Below are positions 39,301-49,899 of a stretch of 64,000 bases of DNA, in pieces. A model generated the notes under the pieces. It did not search any database. It had not been told where the DNA came from and saw nothing but the letters and a program-made list of their open reading frames with translations. Within the stretch, counting starts at the first letter, position 1. The number at the start of each line of letters is the position of its first letter. The position numbers and the translations under genes were made by a program. Where the stretch lies: contig NC_092673.1 in NCBI RefSeq assembly GCF_964355755.1, positions 7,259,001-7,323,000 on the forward strand, read 5' to 3'. The DNA is from Antedon mediterranea. Lineage: Eukaryota; Echinodermata; Crinoidea; Comatulida; Antedonidae.

Positions 39301-42300
39301 TCTTTATATTTCTGTTTTTTAAAATTTATTTTAACCTTAATTTTAATTGTATTACAATACTTTGTTTTACAATAATATATTGCCTCATGGGAAAACATAT
39401 GCAAAGATAAAGATTAATTATAGTTTTGTGTTGTCTGTGTATTTGTACTAAACTCAATTACAATAGAACCACTTCTATTTAAAGGACAACCCCTACTAAA
39501 GGGACACTTTGTTGGGTCCTAAAGGATAGGAGTACTACTGTATATCATTTAGGTGGTGGATGGAATGTCTAATGGTATCTTTCTAGTAAAGTCTCTTCAC
39601 CCTTGGATGTTGAAGTCTAGGATGACGCTGATATTTCAAATCGTCCTCCACAAATACCAATATGTTTTCTTTTAATCCACAGGTTAAAGGTGCCTTTAAC
39701 AATGCAAGTCAGTCTCTTGACCCTCGGACATTGCACATGTCTAGGATAGGTCTGGTGTTTCAGGGAGCCCTGCAGTTGTTGACTGCCCTATTTCTTATGT
39801 TAAGTGTGATTGATACACAGATAATGGAAGGGTATGTATAGTATTAAATATTTAGCATAGCCTTTTAGGATTTGTTTGTAAAAAGGTCTTAATAGACAAT
39901 CCCTATTAACTTTATTGATTAAAAGCGATTTTGATATTGTCACACAAACTTATAATACTTTATTTGAAATGAAACCTTTATATTGGTGGCACTCATACAC
40001 TTAAAAGAACACAAAAACACAAAAATTACTTTGCATTTTGCAGCACTCAGTTTGGTTTATTTCTTTAGTTTGTTTTCATCATTTCATGTATGAACAGCTC
40101 TAGCCAAAAACAATCATGCATTAAACTGGATTTAGAATATTCACTGCTTATCTTGCTATTATAAATGATGATAATTGTTATAATTTTATTTTCAGGCTCC
40201 CAATGTTTAAGAGGAATTTCTATGATGTGTTATTCAGAGTGGTTGAGCTTGGTGTTGCTATGTGGTTTCCATGTGTACTGTGGAACTGTAAAAGGTAACA
40301 ATATATAAACACTTGCTGTTTACATACAAAGTGTCTTAAAAAATAAATGCAATGATATATAAAATCAGGCGCTGATGTATACGAGAGATAACCAGGCTTT
40401 AACTAAATAATAACTTTAAATAAAATAATGACTATTTTATTTTTCTGCAACCCGACGAATCGTTTTTATAATTTAATCAATATTTAGGCCTCTTTCTATA
40501 ATGCTCGATCTGCCCCTGAAAATCATAGACTCTCTTCTCCCAGACATGCTTTGGAGTTTGAAAATGGCCAGTCCGAGTTTACAAATTCCAATTTTTTCAG
40601 CCTTAGTAAACTATAAGCTTCCATTTGATACAGTCTCTTTGGCTGTTCCATTTGATAGATGCAAACAAAGGTTATATTGCAAAATATTTTTGTCTCGATC
40701 ATTTCAGCCCAGAAAAATTATGGATACTAAATCCAACAAGAATATTACGAAATGTTGAAGATGAAGAGAATGCGGTGAGTACATTTGAAAAAAAGAATAA
40801 CATTATTTGATTAATTTATTTTATAAAATGATCTATCTAATCTCTATGCATGATTGGTTGAAATGGCACCATGTGAATAGATCTGGGAAGTTCGAAAAAA
40901 GATTATAATACCCTAGAGGGAAATATAACTTTAAAAGTGACTAGTCTTTGACGCCACCAGAATTCACCCTATAGTGCTTCTTTTATCCATTTTTATGGGC
41001 AATTTCACCTTTTTAGATCATATCTGTTTTTTAAATTAAATGTATTTTCTGTTTTTTTTTTTTTTTTTTAAAGAACAAAGATTCTGAGAAAACATCATTA
41101 TTGCGGTGTCGAAATAAGAAGACATATGAATCAACTGATGATAGAGTTATTCCTTCAGGTAAGGTTTTGGAAATTGTAAAAAAAAAACATTTTTTAGGAT
41201 TAAGGAATATAGTTAAGAATAATTAAATCGCGAAACCTGTGTCTTTCAGCCTAACTGGGCTGAATTGCGCACAGGTGTGTCATAAACCTACCATCAATTG
41301 GCGTTCAATGGTTTTTCGACAGAGTCTGAAATGGACCAGTACCCTGTGGTAACCACCCTACTCTTCAGAAGTGCACACAATATGAAGGCAATCACTGTCA
41401 AATATACAATTACAAACATAATGTATTCGCCAAAATATACAACATACGTGCAGACACATGTACAAACAGACTTACTGTATTCACTGAAACCTGGCCTCCC
41501 AGTTTTAAAGACTTGTTCAGAACCATGGTTGAAGAGAGCCTCGATTATTTGACTATGGTTTACGGAGGCCCTGCCTTAACCGTTCATTTTCTTGTTTTTT
41601 TTAGGCTTCGATTGCTGGATTTGCTATGATCCAGACAGTACTAGCAGTGGTCCCTTAATACAACCGTGCAATTGTAAAGGTGATGTTAGATACGTACACC
41701 ATGAATGCTTAAGAAGATGGTTAGTTGAGGTAAGCAGTAAACTCTAATGAGCAGTTTTAATTTGCCTAATTAGGGAGTATTTCAGTATTATCTGTTTTAA
41801 ATGTTATTTATAACTCCAAATAAAGATCTTTGTACAGTAGTATATTTTGATACAAGAAGTTTGAAGGACACCATACATAATTAATTCTGAAAAGAACTGT
41901 TGAGTTTCTCGACGTTATATAATTTTGATCGTCCTCAGGTGTGAGAATGCAGAAAGTCAAGGATACTGGGAATATAAGTATATAATATATATTTAACACC
42001 TTGAAGCCTTTTCTGGTTGCATCCCAATCAATTTATGGCACTATTTCTGACCTCATGTAAAGATATTGAAAGCTAGGCTACACTGTGTCCCTATTAAAAC
42101 ACACTGCACTATTTCAATGTTTTGGATATGGTTAACAAATGAAAGGGATTGAAAATTAATATAGGAATAAATCTGCCTTATTTCATGACGCTTAACTTAT
42201 CTATTTTATTAGACTATGGATGATGATGAAGATTCCAAGAAATGCAAAGTCTGTAAAGCACAGGTAATTATTTGTTTGATTGTTATTTTTATTGGAAATT

Positions 42301-43595
42301 AGAAATATCACCTCTCCTGAAACCAGAATCCCTGAATGTCTTCAACTCTCCTAAAGTAAAATCAACATTTTCATAAGCTTCCAAATTCTTTCCTGCATTT
42401 TAAAATTAACTAAACTTCTATAGAAAAACAGACAGTTTCAGATATTTGTTTTTAAATAGTTGACTGAAAAGAAAAAAAAGAAAATACTCGGGCACCATAT
42501 GCAGCTGCCACTAATATTTACATATTTAAACCAATGCTCCAATATTTTGGCAAATAAAGTTTGGGATCTTGAAAATTTGTTTAAAATCAGTTTGTTGATG
42601 GTCGTCGCCGATTAAGCGTCATTACCCAAAATGCAATGCATTTAAACGGTCAATAACATTATTTTGGTCCTAGGTTGGTCGTCGCAAATTGAAAGCTTCC
42701 TAATATTTCAAAGTCTCTGTACTAAAAAATGTTTTTCTTCTACAGTACATATTAGAAGATGGTAAAGTTCACCTCTTGAAAGGATTCCAGAGAAAGCATG
42801 CCATTCTGTCTGCCGTTACAATGCTAATAATGTTGTTAGGACCAATCTTGGTCCTCCTCATCTTTCAACGGCACCCGTCATCACCCCTGAATGTTGTTAG
42901 CATTGGGGTATGCATTCTGGTGGAAATGACATGTCTAAGGTAAAATTCATCATCCTACCTGTCATAATATTGGTATTATCGTAGGCAAATTCCTAAATAC
43001 TGTGTCTTATCTGACATTGCTTCTATGCTTAATTTTGAATATGATGATACAGTTGTAACATGTGACAAGCATGTGACACTGTATTACAGAACTTTTACAA
43101 GATACAGAACAAGTTAAGATAGAGTATCGGGTGAAATTCATTGTAAACACTGTAGATGCTGAAAATTACTAAATACTGAATTGTCTTTAGTCTTAGGATA
43201 TGACCTGTTTTTTGTTTTAGTCGAATTTGTTGGGTTGCGAAATTTATTTTAATTAAATTCTGATTAATACAAATTGTTGTAATATCAGGTGTTATTCTAT
43301 TACAGTTCCAGGTAATAAACACAATTTTAATTCTATATATTTTAGGTATCTTGGATTTAGCTTTACAAATGCCTACAACAGAGCTAAGGTAGGATCCATG
43401 AGCATAATCGGTAAGCAGGTGTCGATATCGCATCACATCTACCAAACGGAACAAAGCAAGTCAGAGATTGCAGTAGGCGAATCACCGACTAAACACGTAG
43501 ACTCGTCAGAGTGTCCGGACGATATCGTTGCGGCAGAGGTGGTACCACGAAGCCGAACAATCAGTGAGGTAACTGTACATGCTGAAAGCATCTAA
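27314..43595 (+). CDS. EGF-like / 7TM (TOM1-like) / RING-CH membrane protein, 567 aa
   Basis: Exons: 27314-27437 (ATG 27324), 30168-30269, 33047-33184, 37277-37372, 38097-38330, 39683-39831, 40196-40294, 40708-40774, 41074-41158, 41605-41729, 42213-42263, 42746-42939, 43346-43595 (stop 43593-43595). Every join is in frame (1704 nt). Intron 5 has a GC donor (AAG|GCAAGT). Cysteines 20, 24, 30, 35, 37 and 46 form an EGF-like pattern. Hydrophobic helices lie near 53-74, 98-117, 129-148, 169-189, 199-221, 250-270 and 289-307. The LLLSGCSLVVCFWAE and FFLFYGVEVYFK stretches resemble THH1/TOM1/TOM3 (GPR137-like) proteins. The RING-CH finger is complete: C365-x2-C368, C383-x-C385, H393, C396, C414-x2-C417. 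Two more helices follow (439-460, 469-486) and then a Ser/Glu-rich tail of about 80 aa. It is probably a membrane ubiquitin ligase of the MARCH type. The first two domains are not those of MARCH1-11. There is no signal peptide, so TM1 would act as the anchor. Confidence 0.93.
28543..29320. mobile_element. 778-bp element with GGGCCTGTTTCTGCTGC inverted ends
   Basis: The left end CCTAGGGCCCTGTTTCTGCTGC and the inverted right end CCTAGGGCCTGTTTCTGCTGC flank an interior rich in ATACGGTATTTT and AATACCGTATTTT palindromes. Both sides carry TA directly outside the GGGC ends, which suggests a TA target. There is no transposase. An 84-codon open stretch inside (28864-29118) shows no similarity I recognise. 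It sits in intron 1 of the RING-CH gene and is the longest member of a six-copy family. Confidence 0.8.
30603..30993. repeat. Tandem duplication of a 190-bp unit
   Basis: Two head-to-tail copies (about 30604-30793 and 30794-30993) share CAAAATTTGGTAAATCGC, TTACTTAATTA, TTCGGTACTGATTTTAACCA and ATTAAAAACTGGTAC, with some 10% divergence and an 8-bp insertion in copy two. It is in intron 2 of the RING-CH gene. TTCGCTCGTGTA at the unit end suggests a mobile element origin. Confidence 0.85.
33361..33510. repeat. Dispersed repeat (GGGTAGTTGCATTG), copy 1
   Basis: GGGTAGTTGCATTG, TTCTGGGACCCCT, GGGTTTATCCAGTGAG and ATAGCTGTTA recur in the same order at 60105-60190. The two copies are diverged and no terminal structure was seen. 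It is in intron 3 of the RING-CH gene. Confidence 0.5.
34057..34094. repeat. Poly-C tract
   Basis: Nearly uninterrupted run of about 37 C (G on the other strand) with one A. It produces a glycine-rich artefact ORF on the minus strand. The length is likely unreliable in assembly. G-quadruplex formation is possible on the minus strand. Confidence 0.95.
34444..34479. mobile_element. 36-bp palindrome with 7-bp direct-repeat flanks
   Basis: CATAGAGATATTATAGT is followed by TC and its exact reverse complement. The unit is bounded by ATTGTAC on both sides. The same end sequence (CATAGAGA) and a different 7-bp flanking repeat occur at 58384-58415, which implies insertion rather than chance. Confidence 0.7.
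35168..35668 (+). mobile_element. 5'-truncated LINE, C-terminus of ORF2 plus 3' tail
   Basis: From about 35175 the frame reads the typical C-terminal end of a non-LTR retrotransposon ORF2: an RIYLNIITLSERREKLSRKF segment, then FFDKMKKEDHILHSLLPKPP and a basic RT-LP-RTQRTKNF stretch ending at a stop at 35442-35444. A 3' UTR of about 200 bp follows, ending in AATAAAGGAAATAAATAAAA-type repeats. Everything upstream of the last 90 codons is missing. It is a dead insertion in intron 3 of the RING-CH gene. Confidence 0.8.
36169..36528. mobile_element. Inverted-repeat element, GGGCCTGTTTCTGCTG family
   Basis: The left side GTTGTGTTTTTGCTGCAAAA and interior TTTCTGCTGCATTTTTTGCTCC closely match the element at 53539-53982. 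The right end AAAACAGGCCCCT is the inverted terminus. The ends are more decayed than in the copy at 28543. It is in intron 3 of the RING-CH gene. Confidence 0.6.
37112..37200 (-). mobile_element. tRNA-Gly(TCC)-like SINE head
   Basis: On the minus strand the segment reads GTAGCTGGCTGG, then CATGCTTGCCTTCCAATCCC, then AAGGTCCAGTGTTCAATC. This follows the order D-arm, anticodon arm (TCC), variable loop and T-arm (B box GTTCAATC) of a tRNA. The acceptor stem is lost, so it is a SINE remnant, not a working tRNA. A decayed relative lies at 7722-7830. Confidence 0.6.
38549..38770 (+). mobile_element. tRNA-derived SINE, second copy
   Basis: It shares the order of blocks with 16797-17110: TTAAGTGGCAGAGCTGTTAA (A-box-like), GGTTGAAGGC (B-box-like), TTCTCAGATAAATAGATAAA, GGACCAGTGTATACATCTGG, GTGCACTTTCAGCAACC and GGGGTTACCC. 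It is more diverged than copy 1. It is in intron 5 of the RING-CH gene. Confidence 0.75.
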
Positions 43596-45578
43596 TCTCA
43601 TTGTGTTGTAGAACAATTAAATTACTTATTTATCATCTTTACAAATAAACATTTCTCTTTATTTATGTGCATATAAAGACTCTTTTTCAAACTAGTCAAA
43701 GAGAGCATTATATTTATACATACATAGGTTACACAGTTCAAACATAGGCAGTGTATTCATATATGATTTCTTAGCGTTTTTGCTCAGTTAATAATGTTAT
43801 ATGAAATTAAAGAGGTAAATCATTGTAAATAATATAGTAAATATCTTCGGTAATTGAAGAATAATTTATTTTTGTGTTAAGGACTATGTCGTTATTCTAC
43901 TGCAGTTACTGCAGCAATTACATGTTGTTAAACTGTTATTAGAAAGTTTATTATTAGGGTTATCATTATACACACTGTTGCAATGACTGCCCCATAAATT
44001 TCTCTATTAAAAAATAAATAAAATCACACGTTAGTGCAGTAAACCAACTGCAGTAGAATAGCAATAATAGAACAACAGTGTTCCCTATGTCTATATTTGA
44101 GTCTTCAACATTCTTTTTTTTTTATGAAGCTTCTAGTTATACTTAGCAATCTTTTTATATGAAAAAATCTCAGTTTGTTATAAAGTCTGATTTTAATGTG
44201 GACATAATACTTTAGTTTTATTGTCAAATCTTCCAAATTCTTGAAAAGTCAAGCAACCCTAAGAAATGTTTTGGGTTGATCCACTGTGCATCCTCTTGAG
44301 TTTACTGTACAGTATATTACTTTTATTAAAAGTGGTTGAAGGTAAAGAAGATACTTTTGAGCATTTTGATAATGACAGTTGTTCAGATTTTTTTCAAACA
44401 ATCTTTTTAGACATTAAATACATATTTTAGTTATTTATTTGTTATCCTTTCTGAACAAAGACTGTTCTCTCTGAGCACTCCGTACCTAACTTGCAGAACA
44501 ATTAAACGTAAAAAATTAAACGTAATTACTTAAAGCTCTTACTTTAATTACAGTAGATCCTCTATTAAGGGGACATCTTCCCAACAATGTGTCGCTCATG
44601 TTAATAGCAAGGTTTTGTTTTGGGGCGATGGATGTATCTATACAAAAGAAAGGACTGTGCAAGCATATAAAACCACTATACTGTATACACTGTTCCATTC
44701 ATTATGATGACTGTATGAAGTTGAGTTATCGTTAGTCCTTCTACCAACCAAAACAAAAGCTCACTATTATAAACATGTTAAATAATATTAAAACTTATTA
44801 ATACCTTGAATCGTAGTTGCTCTTAAAGTTGTGTAAGCAAGTAAAATGCAAGTTTTGATATGGAATATTTTAATTTTACCTGTGATATAAAATATGAATA
44901 TGACAAATGACATATTAGATAAAGCAGGAGGGATGATTACAGGTTGACTATAATAGGCTCCGGCCACAATTGGCATTGCCATGCGTTTATTGGTCAGTCG
45001 TCCTAACACACTGTTTTACTGCCATCTTTTGATTTTAAACTTGATGGCACTCTGAGCGACTAGTAGTCGTCATCCTATCGTCCTGTTTGCGTAAACTCAC
45101 TATTAGATTTTTCCAACTCGAGTGCAATTTAAAAAATCACAGATGTGAATAATCTTAATATAACATTTCTCACCACCTTCCTTAGCAGATGGAGCTAAGA
45201 TGCTCTGAAGCTCTTAGCCGATTTCTGTGTCTCAAAGCTTGTTTTCCACTATGCGAAAGTATTGGCATGAAAGTGTGCAGCGGTATAAAAAGCGATATGA
45301 AAACTGATATGATAAAAATTTGCTTCATGATTTTTTGTTTCACTTCTTCAGGGAGATTACTACAGTCAACTCTCCTAATACTAGACAGCCTTGGGCATGC
45401 CTGTTATGTCCAGTTTTTTCTGAAATTCTGGTATTCAGAATGTGTTTCTAATTGGTAAAAGTAATTTGGGATCTTTTGGACTGCCAGAAAATTAAAGAAA
45501 TGTTTTAAATCTACCGAATTGTATTTGGAAATGTTTCTACTTTTGTAGAAGCGACCATACATGAAATCAAATCTGATT
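43596..45578 (+). other. 3' flank of the RING-CH gene, no further gene seen
   Basis: AATAAA at 43644-43649, about 50 nt after the stop, is a candidate polyadenylation signal; a cluster at 43999-44012 is another. The remaining DNA is AT-rich. A fragment of the CTATTAAGGGGACA repeat family lies at 44546-44600. No coding similarity was seen. Confidence 0.4.
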
Positions 45579-45715
45579 CTAAAGCTCTGTCTACACTATA
45601 AAACCAGTTTCACAAAAAAAAGTCTGATATCATATGGTAGTGATGTCATCGTGTCCATATGGAGACATCACATATTTTTGTCATATAAAGTTTGATAGTG
45701 TAGACAGAGCTTTAG
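45579..45715. mobile_element. 137-bp MITE, AAGCTCTGTCTACACTA ends, TA target
   Basis: AAAGCTCTGTCTACACTATA and its reverse complement TAGTGTAGACAGAGCTTTAG terminate the element almost perfectly, with TA at both borders. The interior contains GTCTGATATCATATGGTAGT and GATGTCATCGTGTCCATATG. The TA flanks suggest Tc1/mariner-type mobilisation. It is the best-preserved of two copies (the other is 8142-8260). Confidence 0.85.
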
Positions 45716-46050
45716 TAATTTTTATACAAGATTTTTATCTCAGTATTTTGATTTTTAGACAGTGGTTTGCTTTAACGGTGGAAAATTTAAAAAGGTGAAT
45801 ATTGGCATAATGGAAAACAAGCTTTGTTAGTGTTCTATTGCATTCTCTCTATCTGTACTATGCACGTAACAATGCAAATATTGTGTTAATTAAGTATTAC
45901 AGTAATGTATATAATTATAGAAGTTTAGTGATTCAGTTTGAATAATAGAAGCAATGTTAAAATATATGGACATGTTAATTATTAACTAATTATTAATTGG
46001 TCGTAATTATTAATTATCACTATGGTATAATTAGCCTTCAATTTACATAC

Positions 46051-46117
46051 TAAGTTTCGTTCGCACTAGGACACAATCCAAGAACATAAGTGCAATGCAA
46101 GCGAGTTGACCAATTAA
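46051..46117. mobile_element. Half copy of the CTTGGTTCCCACTAG MITE
   Basis: AGTTTCGTTCGCACTAGGA followed by AATGCAAGCGAGTTGACCAAT matches the left half of the element at 46222-46371, which lies 100 bp away. No right end was found. Confidence 0.5.
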
Positions 46118-46221
46118 GTAAGTAGTACTGCATTTCAAAATGATCCAGTTGCAAGTTGTAAAAGTAATTAAAGTAGGACAAGTTGCTTACATTTATACAT
46201 ACAACTTTCAACAGAAAAGTT

Positions 46222-46371
46222 TAGCTTGGTTCCCACTAGGAAGCAATAACGCAACGCACAATGATTTGTCCAATCTCAAGCGATGGATTACTCGTCACGT
46301 GTGATTGGTCAACTCACTTGCGTTGCGTGTACGTCCTTGTCCTTACGTTGCGTCCTAGTGGGAACCAAGTT
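46222..46371. mobile_element. 150-bp MITE, CTTGGTTCCCACTAGG ends
   Basis: GCTTGGTTCCCACTAGG and CCTAGTGGGAACCAAG are exact inverted ends. The interior contains GCAACGCACAATGATTTGTC and AACTCACTTGCGTTGCG. A TTA/TTTA trinucleotide at both borders agrees with the TAA seen at the 26748 copy. Words such as AACGCAAC and TTGCGTTGCG form a second, inner inverted repeat. Confidence 0.85.
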
Positions 46372-47794
46372 TTAAGACATATTTTACTTAGGAATTTGAA
46401 AATTTGCCAATGGTTATATTCCCTCTGGTACAGTATTGCCATGGAGGTGATGTATTGGAAATATAAGCGATGATTGAAAAGTGAATATTAAACAACGTCA
46501 TGTATATATTTTAATTATGCTGTAGGTTCATTTACTAGACTTAAATAATTGTTTTTGGTCATATGAGCACTACTCAATAGCCCCGTTCGTAAATTCCCCT
46601 TTATTATTAATAATTTAGTGGTATTTTAGTATGGGCTGGTTAGTTTGTGAAATTTTAGCACACTTTGCTTACCACCAGTCTTGGAATCCTGATTCTGGAC
46701 AAATACTTGGATTTCTCATGGCCAATTGCCAACCTACCTGTCATACTCCTACTTTTATTTATTAAAACTTCAAATTGTTCCTCACGGTAACGATCAACGA
46801 TACTGTATTATAGGATACCTACCTAAGTCTAATCAAACGACGTAGTAATAGTTAAGAGCAAATGACGTCATTTGATTGAATTAAAAAAATACTAAAATTG
46901 TTATCCTATATAATAGTTCTAGAATGAAAACTACTATATTAAAACATCGTTATTTATTGTCGATACTAGGCCTATTTGTGTAGGTAGAACCTAAAATAAA
47001 CAAGTTACTAAAGACCCTCTCACCAGATCTCGTTTCCCATCCCTTCGATTGTATCCTGTTTTCGGGCCTCAATTAATGTTTACATGACGCCCATCAACAA
47101 CAATATTTTCAAGTGCGCGCGTTCTTACTGACGCGAGTAGAACATGATGAGTGTGATTCATCACATTTAATAATGCCAGTAACTGTCCTTTGATCAGATT
47201 TATGATGGAAAATTGTGGAATAAAAATCGAGGTGAAGGAAGATAAAGGTTTATAGTCACGTTTGCATTTGAATAAATATAATCAATTCTTATTAATAATA
47301 CCGACACGTGTTTCTAGAAAGAAAACAAAAATAAAAAAAGAAACATTAAATATACAAAAAAGCATGCTTCGTTATCGTTTGAGTGTTCTGTAGACGTGAT
47401 AAAAAGATTACAAGTAGTTACTTTAATTAAGAGTAAACATTGAAAAAATATTATACGACTAGGTCTATGTCATTTAGATTTAGATGTATTGAACCCGTTT
47501 AAATAGACAGACGTTGAGCCTGACAATGTCTATTTATAGGCCTACTATTATCATGGAGATCTCCATGCTATTATAGTGGTATAAAATGCATCTAAAGTGA
47601 AACGAAATGTAAGATTTCAATCTCTCTATGTACGTATTTGAAAAAAATAAAAATAATAAAAACATAGAATTCATTAATTTGTTTGTATCTTTTGTTTCAT
47701 CGCGTAAAAGGGGAGAAGGCCGCGTGCTATGTTACTTATAATGTATTTCTTTCATTCAAACTTCTCCAATTCACCCAGCTCTTTTCGCCGCAAT

Positions 47795-47950
47795 ATACGC
47801 CACCAATGCATCTGCTGCCTTCCACCACACCCCATGCATTATTCCGCTACCACCCCCACCCCCTATATTCCGCCACAACTGCCACCAATGCATCCGCTGT
47901 GTCCTATTCCGCCACACCCCCACGCACTATTCTGCCATACCCGCCATTCC
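47795..47950. repeat. C-rich imperfect repeat (ATTCCGCCACAACTGCCACC)
   Basis: Degenerate units built from CCAATGCATCCGCTG, ATTCCGCCAC and CCCCATGCACTATTC run for about 150 bp, giving Pro/His/Thr-rich open frames on the plus strand. No start context or splice structure supports coding. Confidence 0.7.
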
Positions 47951-48830
47951 GTCACTTCCATTGACATACTCAATATTAATCCCACCTACTCTTATTCCGC
48001 CTGCTCATTTTAAAATATTGATGGAGGATGGAACGAACATTCTAAAGAACTAATAATGATAATACAAGGAGGAGAGAGGATTGCACGAAATATAAAGATA
48101 TAAGGCCTGTTCTAATAGCCAAAGTTCACAACACATTAATTCAAGGGACACCATTTGTGTTAATTGTGACCTAAATTACTGTAGTAGAAAGATGAACAGA
48201 ATATCGTTAATATTATCCCGTCCGCCGCGCTGCGAAATGGATGTTTTTTAAATTTTTATTTTAAATAATTCTTTTTTTTTTTCTTATGGGAATAAACGAA
48301 AGAAGGCTCCGTCCGCATGGGTTATATCCCCAAACCCTGCTTATCATGAGATACATTAATGATTAACAGTAATCATGCTAAATTATACAAGTAGGCCTAG
48401 GCCTACATTCGATAAAAATTGAACCGAACTGTTTTGAAAAGGCACCTGTTCAACACGCATTCAAAATTGACAAACAAATTTAGCCACCTATTATGATTTA
48501 ATAATACTCAAATCATGCATTTTATTTTAGGCTTGCCTACACGAACAAGGTGTGGGTACACTCCTGGAAGAAGGAAAAAACAGAAATATTAAAACATAAT
48601 TATCATCCACTAGCAATCGTATTCCTACGATAGACGGTTTTTAAAATATTTTTAAAATTGTATTTATATCCAAATTTTGATATAACAGAGAACGGTGTAG
48701 TTGTACTAATATGTTATACCTCCATTTTTTGATCATAAATTTTAAAAATACTTTATTCTGTAGTGTAATTCAAAATTGATTAAATAAAATATTTTTTGAT
48801 AATATATACGCAATTATGGTATTTTTTTAT

Positions 48831-48870
48831 GGACCAGAGGTTCCGAAATAAAGATTGAATGAATAGTAAG
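48831..48870 (+). mobile_element. LINE-like 3' end, plus-strand copy
   Basis: TATGGACCAGAGGTTCCG followed by AAATAAAGATTGAATGAATA repeats the terminus found inverted at 1836-1900. Only the terminal 40 bp are recognisable. Confidence 0.5.
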
Positions 48871-49462
48871 ATATCAAGATATTTCATTAGGTACAGTAAG
48901 TTTATTTTATTTATTTATTTGTTGACCATTATACAACTTTGTATCAGTGGCACTCACAATGTGCGGTGCGGTCCAGTAAGATAAGCCTACAGTAGTTGGA
49001 TTCTTACAGGCAAATGATAATAATACAAACTAAAAACATTTTCGAATAAACAGTATATTTTGATCAATCAAAATCAATTAGATATCACTTATGACACAAC
49101 TACCTGACAGATCGGTTAATATTTAATCATTTTTAATAAATTAGTATAGATTATATCGTAGACCGTGCACCTCCCACGCTTGAACAATTTTGAACCATGA
49201 TTGAACCAAACTCTTAAAAACTTGGGGGCAGTATGCAATAAACGTGTGTGTTGGTGGTGTGGACTTATCTTTCACAGTTCAGCAACTTAGCAGCAGAGAA
49301 CAGCGCAGCAGTATTTTGGTGGTAATTTTTACACTGCAGACGAAAGGTTTTGTTAGGAATTAAATCTGGTGTAGGGAAAGGAATACTACCAGTTTGGACA
49401 TTATATACATTTCATAAGGATGTAATATATTTGTAAATATTAGTTTTGAAAAACGAAGAAGG

Positions 49463-49475
49463 ATGTCGGAAAAAG
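49463..49475 (+). CDS. Possible first coding exon (MSEK..)
   Basis: ATG-TCG-GAA-AAA-G is followed at once by a good donor GTATGT, and has A at -3. Upstream, about 49250-49462 is comparatively GC-balanced and could be a 5' UTR (AGCAGCAGAGAACAGCGCAG). No downstream exon was recognised in the window, so the gene would continue beyond it through a very long intron. The phase is 1, the same as the candidate exon ending at 55220. Confidence 0.35.
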
Positions 49476-49899
49476 GTATGTATTTTTTAGCTCATTGATT
49501 GAATCACTCAGCTGGGCCAGGTTGATGTTGATTTTGTACTGGTGGTGAATGATTTGTTGATAAGGACCACACTGAAGAAAGGCCTTTTGTTCCCGTGGAT
49601 GTGGTTTGCCGTCTCTAAAATAGAACAGCCTAGCCTAATTGAACTGATTAGCCCAGGCTATAATTCAAATAGACCACGTCCACGTATATCCAGGCCTATT
49701 ATGACAATGCATAGTAGGGTTCATGCAAGTTAAGTGTTAACACATCTGAGGAAATAAAAAACTAAACAATTTCAGTAGTTTTTACGCTTAACGTCAAACA
49801 GTCATTTCTGGACATGCGTACAGTACTTGCATGTTTATGCGCAGAATGATTTTCGCACTTGGCAGTGCATTATAGTTGCTTGTTGCGGTAAAAACGAAA

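Noticed and set aside
43095-43454. 119-codon minus-strand ORF
   Set aside because: Antisense to the last intron and exon of the RING-CH gene; no similarity.
45189-45458. 89-codon plus-strand ORF with Cys residues
   Set aside because: No similarity recognised and no splice or promoter context; likely chance.
47683-48013. Two overlapping Pro/His-rich plus-strand ORFs
   Set aside because: They are frames of a C-rich imperfect repeat with no exon signals.
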